A stretch of DNA of 64,000 bases from Castellaniella sp049651205 (GCF_049651205.1 NZ_JBASBR010000003.1:1-64000); one strand, 5' to 3'. Shown: positions 51,995 through 61,672, counted from the stretch's first letter. The notes: a model not told the origin generated them from the sequence alone. Numbers and translations are program-made.

Positions 51995-53752
51995 TCAGGC
52001 TGACAAGGTACTTAGATCGATGCGCGCTGCTCGATTCAGTGCAGAGGCCACCTTGACGCGTAAAGCATTGGAATGCGCCTTGCGAATCTCTTTTTTGACG
52101 TCCAGCAACTGCTGCGGGTGCATGGAGAAACCGGTCAGCCCCAAGCCCAGCAGCATACGTGTCACCCGCACGTCACCAGCCATCTCGCCGCAGACGGACA
52201 CAGGCTTGCCAACGCGCTCGCCTGCATTGATCGTGTGCGCAATAAGCCGCAAGACGGCCGGGTGCATGGGGTCGTACAGCGATGACACATCCTTGTCGCC
52301 CCGATCAATGGCCAATACATACTGGATGAGATCGTTGGTGCCAATCGAAAGAAAGTCGAGCGTCTCCGCAAAGGGCTCGATGGCAATGGCCATCGCAGGG
52401 ATCTCGACCATGGCACCCAGTTGCACCCTGGTTTCGTGGGAGATTCCTGCGTCACTCAGCTCTTCGGCTGCACGCGCCAACGCGCGCCGCACAGCCACGA
52501 CTTCGTGCATATGCGACACCATGGGGATCAGCACCCGCACCGGACCATGCACCGCTGCCCGCAGCAGTGCGCGCAACTGAATGTTGAAGAGCTCCGGGTT
52601 GGCCAGACAATAGCGAATGGCACGCAATCCCAGGGCGGGATTGGTCGCGACCGTCGCCTCGCCATCCAGTGTCTTATCAGCGCCGATATCAAGCGTACGG
52701 ATGGTCACCGGCCGACCGCCCATTGCCCGTACTACCGATGCATAGGCAGCATATTGCTCATCTTCGTCGGGCAACTCGGCTCGTCCCATAAAGAGGAACT
52801 CGCTGCGAAACAGACCAATACCCTCGGCACCTGCCGCCAATGCATCGGCAGCTTCTTCGGGCAGCTCGATATTGGCTTCCATCCGCACCTGTACACCATC
52901 AAGCGTTATGGCCGGTGCAAAACGCAAGCCTTTGAGCTCGTCACGCTCACGCAAGAACGCCGCTTGCCGCTCGTGGTACTCGCGCAAGATTGTTGGGGAA
53001 GGATTGACCAGCACCATCCCGTTGACACCATCGACGATCAAAATATCGCCATCGCGTACCAAAGCACGCACTGTCCCCATGCCCACCACGGCCGGCACGT
53101 TCATGCTGCGTGCGACGATGGCGGTGTGTGAGGTTGCGCCACCCAGATCGGTGAGAAAAGCGCCAAACTTGCCGCTGCGCAGTCGCATCATGTCCGGGGG
53201 TGAAATATCGCGCGCCACAACAATCAGGCTGCCATCAATATCCACACCGTCCAGATTGGGCAGCCACGATGCGGTACCTGACAGTACCCGGAGAACCCGC
53301 TCGATCACTTGTCGGACATCGGCACCGCGCTCGCGCAGATAGGCGTCTTCCACTTGGGCAAATTGCTCTGCCAGCGATTGCCCCTGAGTAGTCAGCGCCC
53401 ATTCGGCGTTGTACTGGCGCTCGTCGATCAGTTGGCAGACTGACTGCACCAGCATGGGATCCTGCAACAGCATGGCATGCACTGAAAGCAGCACACTCAG
53501 CTCACGGGGCGCGTCCAGTGGCAGCGTGTCTACCATCTGCTGGAGCTCTTGGACCGCGCTGTTTACTGCCGCGCACAGCCGCTTTTTTTCGGCAGTGATG
53601 TCTTCGTCAGCTATCCGGTAGTGAGCAACTTCGAGCGCAGCGGCACTCATGACAACTGCGCGGCCAATGGCATAACCACGCACCACACCTTGCCCATACA
53701 AACAAAGTGTCGAGGACAGCCCGGAGTCTGGCTCTGACCCGCTCATGGGCAA
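51995..53752 (-). CDS. ptsI: PTS enzyme I
   Basis: A 585-residue enzyme I. The phosphorylated His is in GGATSHTAIVARS, the catalytic Cys in VSVCGEMAGD, and the PEP-binding core in EGIGLFRSEFLFM. It moves phosphate from PEP to HPr. No sugar-specific EIIB/EIIC is encoded nearby; with ptsH and ptsA it forms a regulatory or partial PTS. Confidence 0.96.
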   Translation of the reverse strand: MPMSGSEPDSGLSSTLCLYGQGVVRGYAIGRAVVMSAAALEVAHYRIADEDITAEKKRLCAAVNSAVQELQQMVDTLPLDAPRELSVLLSVHAMLLQDPMLVQSVCQLIDERQYNAEWALTTQGQSLAEQFAQVEDAYLRERGADVRQVIERVLRVLSGTASWLPNLDGVDIDGSLIVVARDISPPDMMRLRSGKFGAFLTDLGGATSHTAIVARSMNVPAVVGMGTVRALVRDGDILIVDGVNGMVLVNPSPTILREYHERQAAFLRERDELKGLRFAPAITLDGVQVRMEANIELPEEAADALAAGAEGIGLFRSEFLFMGRAELPDEDEQYAAYASVVRAMGGRPVTIRTLDIGADKTLDGEATVATNPALGLRAIRYCLANPELFNIQLRALLRAAVHGPVRVLIPMVSHMHEVVAVRRALARAAEELSDAGISHETRVQLGAMVEIPAMAIAIEPFAETLDFLSIGTNDLIQYVLAIDRGDKDVSSLYDPMHPAVLRLIAHTINAGERVGKPVSVCGEMAGDVRVTRMLLGLGLTGFSMHPQQLLDVKKEIRKAHSNALRVKVASALNRAARIDLSTLSA

Positions 53753-53777
53753 ATCTGGCCGATCATCCTGTCAATGA

Positions 53778-54047
53778 TCATTCGGCCTCTCCAAACTTGC
53801 TCTCGAACAAAGCCCGGATATCCTTGAGCGCCTGCTGCTCATCGGCACCACTGGCATCAATACGCACGGTAACTCCAAGCCCGGCGGCCAGCATCATGAC
53901 ACCCATGATGCTTTTTGCGTTGACGCGCTGTGCGCCACGCGAAATAAATACGTCGCTGACGAAGCGGCCTGCCAGCTGGGTAAGCTTTGCCGCCGCGCGC
54001 GCATGCAAGCCAAGTTTATTGGAAATCACCAGATCCATTGATGGCAT
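53778..54047 (-). CDS. ptsH: PTS phosphocarrier HPr
   Basis: About 89 residues. Active His is in KLGLHARAAAK, and the regulatory Ser in AKSIMGVMML, which HPr kinase could phosphorylate. ATG 54047 follows AGGAG at 8 bases and is preferred over TTG 54053. 25 bases before ptsI. Confidence 0.96.
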   Translation of the reverse strand: MPSMDLVISNKLGLHARAAAKLTQLAGRFVSDVFISRGAQRVNAKSIMGVMMLAAGLGVTVRIDASGADEQQALKDIRALFESKFGEAE

Positions 54048-54062
54048 GGGCAAAACTCCTAA

Positions 54063-54476
54063 CTAGCAGTCGGGAGGGGGATCTGCGTTGACTATCCCGC
54101 GTAACGCCCCCTGTCGCACGCGTTCGCTGAGGGATTCCGGGTTGTCCTGCTGGTCGGTCAAGGCTTTGAGCACCATGCAGGCATTTGTGCCCGTCAATAG
54201 GTGAATGATATAGCCTTCTTCGAGCGCCTGGCGCAGTGCCTGGGCCGCGATGTTGAAAGGCGTTGCACCGTAGAGGTCGCTGAGCAGCAATATGGGTTGG
54301 TCCACCTCGCCAGAGTGAATCCACGCCAACAGGTGATCCGCGTGCTGATCGGGGGGTGAATCCGGTTGAATATCGAACACCTGGAGATCAGGCACCCGAC
54401 CCAGCACATGCTGGGCGCAGGACTGAAACGCTGAACCCAGCGGCTGATGCATCACCAAGGCGATACGGGTTTTCAT
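54063..54476 (-). CDS. ptsA: PTS EIIA component, mannose family
   Basis: A 137-residue EIIA(Man)-type protein with the phospho-acceptor His10 in ALVMHQPLG and LLSDLYGATPFNIA. In betaproteobacteria this gene sits with ptsH and ptsI without a permease, suggesting control rather than transport. Its start overlaps the gshB stop by four bases. Confidence 0.92.
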   Translation of the reverse strand: MKTRIALVMHQPLGSAFQSCAQHVLGRVPDLQVFDIQPDSPPDQHADHLLAWIHSGEVDQPILLLSDLYGATPFNIAAQALRQALEEGYIIHLLTGTNACMVLKALTDQQDNPESLSERVRQGALRGIVNADPPPDC

Positions 54477-55438
54477 ACGCTGGAGCCCACCGCCTGCTGC
54501 AGCGCCTGTACGAACCGGCCAGCGACATCAAAGCCTGTTTGTTCAGTAATCTCGACAAAGCATGTGGGGCTGGTGACGTTGATTTCGGTAATGTAGTCGC
54601 CGATCACATCCAGGCCAATCAAGAGGAGCCCCCGCGACGCCAGGTGATCCGCAACTGCCTGGGCGAGAGCGAGGTCGTGGGCCGACAAAGGCTGTGCAAC
54701 CCCGCGTCCGCCGGCGGCCAGATTACCCCGCGTTTCTCCTTGGAGTGGCAAGCGAGCCAGGGCAAACGGCACAGGTTCGCCACCAATGATGAGAATGCGC
54801 TTATCGCCATCGACGATTTCGGGAATATAGCGCTGCGCCATGATGGTGCGAGTGCCCATCTCGGTAAGGGTTTCGAGGATGGTGCCCAGATTGGGCTCTT
54901 GGGGCTGCAGGCGGAAGATCCCAGTGCCGCCCATGCCGTCCAGCGGCTTGACGATGACATCACCCTGCTGGGCATGAAAGGCCCGCAAACGAACCATATC
55001 GCGGCTGACCAGTGTTGGCGTGGTGTACTGCGCAAACTCTGTAATGGCGAGCTTTTCGGGGTGATTGCGAATCGCAGCACCCGTGTTAAACACGCGCGCG
55101 CCCTGTGCCTGAGCATAATCAAACAGATGCGTGGAGTAGATGTACTCCATATCGAAGGGCGGATCCTTACGCATCAGAACCGCATCAAAGTCGGTCAGGT
55201 CGGTATCAACCGCGGCATCATCCTGGATCCACCAGTTATGACCACGCCAATCAGCATCAGGCCGCAGTTGCATACCGGTAGCCGCCACCCGCACCCGTCC
55301 CTGATCAATAAAAAGATCAGCCTGTAAGGCAAAACTGAAGCGGTGGCCTTGCGCAGCAAGACTGCGCATGATGGCCACAGAGGAATCCTTCCAGGCTTTC
55401 AGGCCGGGGAGCGGATCAATGACAAACAGCACATGCAT
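54473..55438 (-). CDS. gshB: Glutathione synthetase
   Basis: About 321 residues of ATP-grasp type. It opens MHVLFVIDPLPGLKAWKDSS; DVIVKPLDGMGGTGIFR is the ATP-binding loop, and LIGLDVIGDYITEINVTSPT the Mg-binding end. It joins gamma-glutamylcysteine and glycine. 64 bases downstream of infC. ATG 55438 is preferred to 55453. Confidence 0.95.
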   Translation of the reverse strand: MHVLFVIDPLPGLKAWKDSSVAIMRSLAAQGHRFSFALQADLFIDQGRVRVAATGMQLRPDADWRGHNWWIQDDAAVDTDLTDFDAVLMRKDPPFDMEYIYSTHLFDYAQAQGARVFNTGAAIRNHPEKLAITEFAQYTTPTLVSRDMVRLRAFHAQQGDVIVKPLDGMGGTGIFRLQPQEPNLGTILETLTEMGTRTIMAQRYIPEIVDGDKRILIIGGEPVPFALARLPLQGETRGNLAAGGRGVAQPLSAHDLALAQAVADHLASRGLLLIGLDVIGDYITEINVTSPTCFVEITEQTGFDVAGRFVQALQQAVGSSV

Positions 55439-55502
55439 GACAACATTATCCATGTGAAGCAGATCGACCCGACACCGACGCCGGGCCGATCAGAAAAGAA
55501 GA

Positions 55503-56045
55503 TCAGGCTGCATCACCCTGTTTGCCTGCCTTACGGCGCGGTGCCAGCACCATGACCATTTGCCGGCCTTCGAGTTTGGGCATGGCTTCAACCTGGACGA
55601 GATCACCGAGATCGTCACGCACGCGTTCGAGGACACGCATGCCGAGCTCTTGGTGAGCCATTTCGCGGCCACGAAAGCGCAGCGTAACCTTGGCCTTGTC
55701 GCCGTCTTCGATGAAGCGGCGCAAATTGCGCAGCTTGACTTGGTAGTCGCCTTCATCGGTACCGGGACGGAATTTGACTTCTTTGACTTGTATTGTTTTT
55801 TGACGCGCACGGGCCTCGGCCTGGCGCTTTTGTTCTTGGTATTTAAACTTGCCGTAATCCATCAGCCGGCATACGGGCGGCGTGGCAGTGGGTGAGATTT
55901 CGACGAGATCGACGTCGTTTTGCTCTGCAAGCGCTAGCGCTTCGCTGGTGCGCATAACGCCCAATTGCTCGCTGTCGATGCCAATCAGGCGGACTTCGTG
56001 GATACGGATTTCACCGTTGACGCGGTGTTTTTTTTCGGTTGCGAT
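55503..56045 (-). CDS. infC: Translation initiation factor IF-3, AUC start codon
   Basis: The conserved IF-3 N-terminus continues upstream of the first ATG/TTG as ATEKKHRVNGEIRIHEVRL, and the frame closes at a TAA seven codons before ATC 56045. That ATC has AGGAG placed 8 bases upstream, so it is the likely start, giving 180 residues. The linker and C-terminal domain (PPVCRLMDYGKFKYQEQKR, EVKFRPGTDEGDYQVKLRN) are normal. In E. coli infC starts at AUU, through which IF-3 represses itself; AUC would allow the same control. 35 bases after thrS. Confidence 0.92.
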   Translation of the reverse strand: MATEKKHRVNGEIRIHEVRLIGIDSEQLGVMRTSEALALAEQNDVDLVEISPTATPPVCRLMDYGKFKYQEQKRQAEARARQKTIQVKEVKFRPGTDEGDYQVKLRNLRRFIEDGDKAKVTLRFRGREMAHQELGMRVLERVRDDLGDLVQVEAMPKLEGRQMVMVLAPRRKAGKQGDAA

Positions 56046-56080
56046 GTCAAGGACTCCTGGAAATTAATAAAACGAGGGTA

Positions 56081-58024
56081 TCAGGCCTGACCTGACTGCC
56101 CTCCTTGGTCTCGGGTGGCGATTTCCTGGTGCAGGCGCGCCGCAAAATCGGCCAGCGGCATGGTGCCTAAATCAAGTTTGCCACGCCCGCGCACAGAAAC
56201 GATACCAGATTCGCGCTCTTTGTCGCCTACAACAAGGATATACGGAACCTTCTGCAAACTGTGTTCTCGAATTTTACGAGTGATTTTTTCACCACGCAAA
56301 TCGGAGGACACCCTAAATCCTTGTTTAACAAGGGTTTTGGAAACTTGCGCCGCATAATCGGCAGAACCCTCGGAGATGCAGCACACCACTGCGTGCTGCG
56401 GTGCCAGCCAAACCGGCAATGCGCCCGCGTGATTTTCGATCAGCATCCCGATAAAGCGCTCGAGGGAACCCAAAATAGCACGATGCAGCATCACAGGCGT
56501 GCGACGTTGATCCTGGGCATCCACGTACTCGGCTCCAAGCCGTGCAGGCATGGAAAAATCTACCTGGATGGTACCGCACTGCCAGTGACGTCCGATGGCA
56601 TCCTTGAGCGTGTACTCGATCTTCGGGCCATAGAACGCGCCCTCGCCTTCGGATACCGCGTAGGAGCAGTGCGCCAGATCGAGACTATCCATCAGGGCTT
56701 TTTCGGCCTTGTCCCAGACATCGTCAGCGCCAATGCGTTTCTCGGGGCGCGTAGCCACTTTATAAAGGATCTCGGTAAAACCAAAATCGGCATACACCTT
56801 TTGCAGCAAGCGGGTAAAGGCCGCACACTCGTCTTGCAGTTGGTCTTCGGTACAAAAAATGTGGCCGTCATCCTGGGTAAAGCCGCGCACGCGCATCATG
56901 CCGTGCAGCGAACCAGAGGGCTCGTTGCGGTGGCACTGGCCAAACTCGCCATAGCGCAGGGGAAGTTCGCGATAAGAATGCAGCCCGGCATTAAAGATTT
57001 GCACATGGCCGGGACAGTTCATTGGCTTGAGCCCGTACACACGGTTTTCGGACTCTGTGGTGAACATGTTTTCTTTATAATTATCCCAGTGGCCTGTCTT
57101 TTTCCAAAGCGACAAATCGAGGATTTGTGGTGCCTTGACTTCCTGGTAGCCGTTATCCTGGTACACCTGACGCATGTATTGCTCGACTTGCTGCCAGATA
57201 GTCCAGCCTTTGGGGTGCCAGAAAATCAGGCCGGGCGCTTCGTCCTGGAAATGAAACAGATCCAGCTCACGGCCAATTCGGCGGTGATCCCGAAGCTCGG
57301 CCTGCTCAAGCATGTGCAGATAGGCGTCTTGGTCGGCCTGACGTGTCCAGGCGGTGCCATAGATGCGCTGCAGCATTTCGTTGTTGCTGTCTCCGCGCCA
57401 GTAGGCACCGGCAACTTTCATGAGCTTGAAAACCTTGAGGCGCCCCGTGGAAGGCACGTGGGGGCCGCGGCAGAGGTCGATAAAATCGCCCTCGCGGTAC
57501 AGGCTGATTTTCTCGTTGCTGGGGATGGACGCGATGATCTCTGCCTTGTAGGCCTCGCCAACTTTCTTGAAGAAGGCCACGGCCTCATCACGATCCCAGA
57601 CTTCACGCACCACGGTTTCATCACGGCGGGCAAGCTCGGCCATTTTCTTCTCGATGGCTTCGAGGTCTTCGGGGGTAAAGGGCCGCTTGTACGAAAAGTC
57701 ATAGTAAAACCCGTTATCGATCACCGGGCCAATCGTGACCTGAGCATCCGGAAACAAGGTTTTTACCGCATAAGCCAGCAAATGCGCCGTGGAATGCCGG
57801 ATCATGTCCAGGCCTTCAGGATCTTTCTCGGTAATGATGCTGAGAGTTACGTCGTGATCGATTTGGTGACTGACATCCACCAGGCGGGTTTCGCCATTTG
57901 TCGTGAGTTTGCCACCCAATGCTGCCTTGCCCAGACTGGTTCCGATCGACTGAGCAACGTCGAGTACAGAAACCGCATGATCGAACTCACGCTGTGAGCC
58001 GTCGGGTAAGGTGATGCAAACCAT
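56081..58024 (-). CDS. thrS: Threonyl-tRNA synthetase
   Basis: A 647-residue protein with TGS domain (about 1-62), editing domain with HSTAH (about 78-82), class II core with CRGPHVPSTG and MNCPGH, and the C-terminal anticodon domain. Full length, ATG start. First gene of the translation operon, downstream of the tRNA-Val terminator. Confidence 0.97.
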   Translation of the reverse strand: MVCITLPDGSQREFDHAVSVLDVAQSIGTSLGKAALGGKLTTNGETRLVDVSHQIDHDVTLSIITEKDPEGLDMIRHSTAHLLAYAVKTLFPDAQVTIGPVIDNGFYYDFSYKRPFTPEDLEAIEKKMAELARRDETVVREVWDRDEAVAFFKKVGEAYKAEIIASIPSNEKISLYREGDFIDLCRGPHVPSTGRLKVFKLMKVAGAYWRGDSNNEMLQRIYGTAWTRQADQDAYLHMLEQAELRDHRRIGRELDLFHFQDEAPGLIFWHPKGWTIWQQVEQYMRQVYQDNGYQEVKAPQILDLSLWKKTGHWDNYKENMFTTESENRVYGLKPMNCPGHVQIFNAGLHSYRELPLRYGEFGQCHRNEPSGSLHGMMRVRGFTQDDGHIFCTEDQLQDECAAFTRLLQKVYADFGFTEILYKVATRPEKRIGADDVWDKAEKALMDSLDLAHCSYAVSEGEGAFYGPKIEYTLKDAIGRHWQCGTIQVDFSMPARLGAEYVDAQDQRRTPVMLHRAILGSLERFIGMLIENHAGALPVWLAPQHAVVCCISEGSADYAAQVSKTLVKQGFRVSSDLRGEKITRKIREHSLQKVPYILVVGDKERESGIVSVRGRGKLDLGTMPLADFAARLHQEIATRDQGGQSGQA

Positions 58025-58185
58025 GAATATGTGTCCTGAAAATACAAAACGCGGCCTGCGCCGCGTCGGAATAATTTAGATTGCCATGCAGGAAGGGTCT
58101 TGTATCAGTTTAGCAATCAGGCTGCCAACAAGCAATTTGCATCGACGGATCAGCCACTAAAACATCAGAACTTTTTACGATTGGA

Positions 58186-58219
58186 AAAACAAAAACCGCT
58201 GCCTGTAGAAAGCAGCGGC
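58186..58219 (-). terminator. Intrinsic terminator of tRNA-Val
   Basis: On the minus strand CCGCTGC pairs with GCAGCGG around a 9-base loop, followed by TTTTTGTTTTTCC. It starts about 12 bases after the tRNA 3' end. Confidence 0.88.
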
Positions 58220-58230
58220 TTTGAAAATAC

Positions 58231-58307
58231 TGGTAGGCAGTACTGGATTCGAACCAGCGACCTCTACGATGTCAACGTAGCGCTCTAACCAACTGAGCTA
58301 ACCGCCT
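58231..58307 (-). tRNA. tRNA-Val (anticodon GAC)
   Basis: A 77-base cloverleaf with encoded CCA. Acceptor AGGCGGT/ACTGCCT, anticodon stem CTACG/CGTAG with loop TTGACAT (anticodon GAC) and T loop TTCGAAT. Flanked by its own promoter and terminator. Confidence 0.97.
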
Positions 58308-58321
58308 GAAGAAAGAACGAG

Positions 58322-58350
58322 ATTGTATGGGTGATTTTTGGAGCTGTCAA
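58322..58350 (-). promoter_or_regulatory. Sigma-70 promoter of tRNA-Val
   Basis: TTGACA (58350-58345) and TACAAT (58327-58322) on the minus strand with a 17-base spacer; a near-ideal promoter. Transcription would begin about 8 bases before the tRNA 5' end. Confidence 0.88.
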
Positions 58351-58364
58351 ATGGCTTGGGGCGA

Positions 58365-59222
58365 TTACAGAGGGCCATCCGAGGGATGGGATCCGGTCGC
58401 TTGAGAAGCTACCAAGCCATTGGCCGGGTTGCCTGATGCCGCTTCAGTTTGGGCGAGTTGCGACAGGAGCGAGCGGGCCCACCGCCGTGCCGGCAAGCGG
58501 GTTGCGGTCTCAAGGGCAGCGGCACGATCCATCAAGTCTTGTGCACTGCCCGACAGCACATGGCCCTTGAATGCCAAAACCACGGTATTACCCTCGTCCA
58601 CCTCCGGCAAGCATACAAACTGACCGTTGAATGCGCGGTCGATGGCCTGCAGATTGCGCTCAAAGCTGGCATGCTGCCCAAACAGATTGACCGTCATGAC
58701 GCCGGGCTCGTCGAGGATACGATAGCAATCCTGGTAGAACGCCGGCGTATCGCACACCGGGCCCTGCGCATGGCTGTCGTACACATCCACCATCAAGGCT
58801 CGGTAGTGCCCTGCCCGGGTGGGATCCGCTACCCAATCCAGCGCATCCGTATGGTGAATGACAGATCTTTCCTGGGCCGGCAAGCGAAAAAACGCCCGGC
58901 ACATCGCAGTGACTGCCGGATTGCGCTCGACGGTATCCACTGCCGAGCGCGTATGGCGCATAGAAAACCGCAGGAGCGAACCGGCACCCAACCCTAAAAT
59001 GGCCAGATTATCACGGCTGCCTGGCCGCACAAACAGGAGCCAGGCCATCATCTGCTGGGTATACGCGAGCACCAGTTCGGACGGCCTGGCCACCCGCATC
59101 GCCCCCTGGATCCACTCTGAATTGAAGTGAAGAAACCGGATACCGGCTTCCTCGGACAGGGTCGGCTCGTCATCCTCCCAGGACGACTGCGGGCGGGTGC
59201 GGGATTTGCGGGCGTGAGCCAT
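58365..59222 (-). CDS. Spermidine synthase-like methyltransferase-fold protein
   Basis: About 285 residues. The nucleotide-binding fold shows LAILGLGAGSLLRF, VDTVERNPAV, HTDALDWV and MVDVYDSH, as in SpeE-like proteins; IQGAMRVARPSELVLAYTQQMM precedes it. The N-terminal substrate-gate domain of true spermidine synthases is short, so polyamine synthesis is not certain. ATG 59222 is chosen; 59300 would overlap the thiolase gene. Confidence 0.82.
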   Translation of the reverse strand: MAHARKSRTRPQSSWEDDEPTLSEEAGIRFLHFNSEWIQGAMRVARPSELVLAYTQQMMAWLLFVRPGSRDNLAILGLGAGSLLRFSMRHTRSAVDTVERNPAVTAMCRAFFRLPAQERSVIHHTDALDWVADPTRAGHYRALMVDVYDSHAQGPVCDTPAFYQDCYRILDEPGVMTVNLFGQHASFERNLQAIDRAFNGQFVCLPEVDEGNTVVLAFKGHVLSGSAQDLMDRAAALETATRLPARRWARSLLSQLAQTEAASGNPANGLVASQATGSHPSDGPL

Positions 59223-59251
59223 AGGGTTGCAACGATAAAAAGAACCGGTGA

Positions 59252-60433
59252 TCAGAGACGTTCGAAGATGGCTGCAATGCCCTGCCCGCCACCAATGCAC
59301 ATGGTAACCAAGGCATGGCGCCCCTGCACCCGCTCGAGCTCATGCAAGGCCTTGACGGTGATCAGGGCACCGGTGGCACCAATGGGGTGGCCCAGGCTGA
59401 TCCCGCTGCCATTCGGGTTGACCTTGGCAGGATCAAAGCCCAGTTCGCGCGACACGGCGCACGCTTGGGCGGCAAATGCTTCGTTGGCTTCAATCACATC
59501 GATCTGATCAAGGGTCAGACCTGCACGTTGCAAGGCGGCCCGAGTAGCCGGCACTGGGCCAATGCCCATGTATTGGGGATCAACCCCGGCATGCCCGTAG
59601 GAAACCAGACGCGCGATGGGTTTGAGCCCCCGGGCTTTGGCGGCACTGGCTGTCATCAGCAACACTGCGGCCGCACCGTCGTTCAAGCCCGACGCATTGC
59701 CGGCTGTGACAGTACCGTCTTCTTTGGCAAACACAGGGCGCAGCTTGCTGAAGCTTTCGGGAGTAGCATCGAAACGCACGTGCTCGTCCTGATCAAACAC
59801 GACCTCGCCCTTGCGGGTTTTTTGTTTGACTGGAACGATCTGCGACTTGAAATAGCCTTGTTTAATAGCGTTTTCTGCCCGGTGATGAGACTCGAGCGCC
59901 AGCGCATCCTGATCTTCGCGCGAGATGCCGTATTTCTTGGCGACGTTTTCTGCCGTCACACCCATGTGATATTTTTCGAAGGGGCACGACAAGGCGCCGG
60001 TCATCATGTCGATCAGACGAGAATCACCCATCCGGGAGCCCCAGCGCTGGCCTGCTGCAATATAAGGCGCACGGCTCATGCTTTCGGCGCCTGCGCCGAT
60101 GGCTACCTCGGCATCTCCCAGCATCAAGCCTTGTGCCGCCGACACAATGGCCTGCAAACCTGAGCCGCACAAACGATTGACGTTGAAGGCGGGAGTTGTC
60201 TGGGGAATTCCTGCATTGATCGCGGCCACCCGCGACAAATACATATCGCGAGGCTCGGTATTGATAACATGACCAAACACCACATGGCCGACCTCTTCGG
60301 CGGAGACACCCGCCCGTGACAGCACCTCGCCAACAACCAAAGTACCCAGTTCGCAGGGTGCCACGTCTTTGAGGCCGCCGCCAAAATCACCCACCGCGGT
60401 GCGGCAGGCCTGAATAACTACGATATCTTCCAT
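59252..60433 (-). CDS. Acetyl-CoA acetyltransferase (PhaA/BktB-type thiolase)
   Basis: About 393 residues. Active Cys in NRLCGSGLQA, His in NPNGSGISLGHPIGATGA, and the second Cys in TMCIGGGQGIAAIFERL. Start MEDIVVIQACRTAVGDFGG matches BktB-like enzymes of polyhydroxyalkanoate makers. Condenses acetyl-CoA with acyl-CoA, or runs in the thiolytic direction. ATG 60433 preferred. No phaB or phaC is adjacent. Confidence 0.92.
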   Translation of the reverse strand: MEDIVVIQACRTAVGDFGGGLKDVAPCELGTLVVGEVLSRAGVSAEEVGHVVFGHVINTEPRDMYLSRVAAINAGIPQTTPAFNVNRLCGSGLQAIVSAAQGLMLGDAEVAIGAGAESMSRAPYIAAGQRWGSRMGDSRLIDMMTGALSCPFEKYHMGVTAENVAKKYGISREDQDALALESHHRAENAIKQGYFKSQIVPVKQKTRKGEVVFDQDEHVRFDATPESFSKLRPVFAKEDGTVTAGNASGLNDGAAAVLLMTASAAKARGLKPIARLVSYGHAGVDPQYMGIGPVPATRAALQRAGLTLDQIDVIEANEAFAAQACAVSRELGFDPAKVNPNGSGISLGHPIGATGALITVKALHELERVQGRHALVTMCIGGGQGIAAIFERL

Positions 60434-60541
60434 GCTGTGTCTCCTGTTGGGTGCTGCGTTGCAGCAATAAAGAGACATGGTAGCGTATTGGCCCGCCTGT
60501 GCAAATGCCCCTTGCAGGGCACCGACTGCGGTTGATTGAGT

Positions 60542-61510
60542 TCAGGTTTTGCTTGGCAGCACCTTGCGCAAGGCAGCTGCCAGCTCTGCTGCCGAGAACT
60601 TGGCGACATAGCCGTCGGCCCCCACACTACGCACGTGGTCTTCGTTGGCAGAGCCCGACAGAGACGAGTGGATCACCACGGGCAAGGCCCGCAAGCGGGG
60701 GTCCTGCTTGATATTGCGGGTAAGCGTGAAACCATCCATCTCGGGCATTTCGAGGTCTGTCAGCACCAGGCCGACCTTGTCCTGGATGGATTTTCCCTCG
60801 GTGTCTGCCTCACTTTTGAGTGCATTAAGCCTGTCCCAGGCCTCACGCCCCGATTTGACCATCTCAAAAGGCAACTGCATGGCCTTGAGTGCCTGTTCGA
60901 GCAAGGAACGCGCCACAAAGGAATCGTCGGCCGCCAGCACGATAGAACCTGGCCGGATGGAAAGCTTCTCGCCAATTTCCTGTTCCTTGACCTGATGGCG
61001 ATCTTTCTCGGGCGTTACTTTTTGCAGGATCGCCTCGACATCCAGCACTTGCGCCAGGCGCGAATTGTCGCCCGCGCCATCCAACCGGGCCATGCTGCTG
61101 ACCAGGCTTTGCGACGTACCGGTGGACTCGGCGGAGATGACCTGGTTCCAATCTAGACGCACGATATCGTCAACAGACTCGACCGTAAAGGCCTGGGTCG
61201 TGCGGCCAAACTCGGTAACCAGCATCAAGGACGGCGGTGCAGACAGCTTGCTGCCCACGATCGCGGGGAGATCAAAGACCGGAATGACCTGATCGCGCAG
61301 TTGGACAACACCCAGGGAGTAGCGTGGCGAGCCCGCAACTGCCGTTACGGTGGGCATCGTGACGATCTCACGCACTTTCAGGACATTGATCCCGTAAAGC
61401 TCCGACTGGCCGGACTCGGTATTGGTGCCCAGCTTGAACAACAAAAGCTCGAAGCGGTTAGTGCCTGTGAGGCTGGCAGAATCATCCACCATGGGTTGGC
61501 TGGCGCTCAT
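60542..61510 (-). CDS. CheV-type chemotaxis coupling protein (CheW-receiver)
   Basis: A 322-residue protein. CheW domain (about 15-165: LYGINVLKVREIV...GVVQLRDQVIPVFDL), then a receiver domain (about 185-320) with ADDS, the phospho-Asp in LVLTDLEMPEMDG and a Lys in GYVAKFSAAEL. It links receptors to CheA and dampens signalling on phosphorylation. No other chemotaxis genes adjoin. Confidence 0.93.
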   Translation of the reverse strand: MSASQPMVDDSASLTGTNRFELLLFKLGTNTESGQSELYGINVLKVREIVTMPTVTAVAGSPRYSLGVVQLRDQVIPVFDLPAIVGSKLSAPPSLMLVTEFGRTTQAFTVESVDDIVRLDWNQVISAESTGTSQSLVSSMARLDGAGDNSRLAQVLDVEAILQKVTPEKDRHQVKEQEIGEKLSIRPGSIVLAADDSFVARSLLEQALKAMQLPFEMVKSGREAWDRLNALKSEADTEGKSIQDKVGLVLTDLEMPEMDGFTLTRNIKQDPRLRALPVVIHSSLSGSANEDHVRSVGADGYVAKFSAAELAAALRKVLPSKT

Positions 61511-61672
61511 GTGCCGGTTTCCTGTTGAAACATCAAAACGATCTGAACGGCCAGTGTACGAGATTGCGAACGGCCCAATCTGTCTAACACAGGCACTGAC
61601 AATGGTTAATTCAGGGCTAAAATACCGCCGCCCAAGGGATCAGGCCGCTATTCCCGGAGCCCCAGCAATACC

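Noticed and set aside
56261..57997. 578-codon open frame antisense to thrS
   Set aside because: thrS is unmistakable on the other strand; the antisense protein has no family features or ribosome site. Such frames arise from codon bias opposite a conserved gene.
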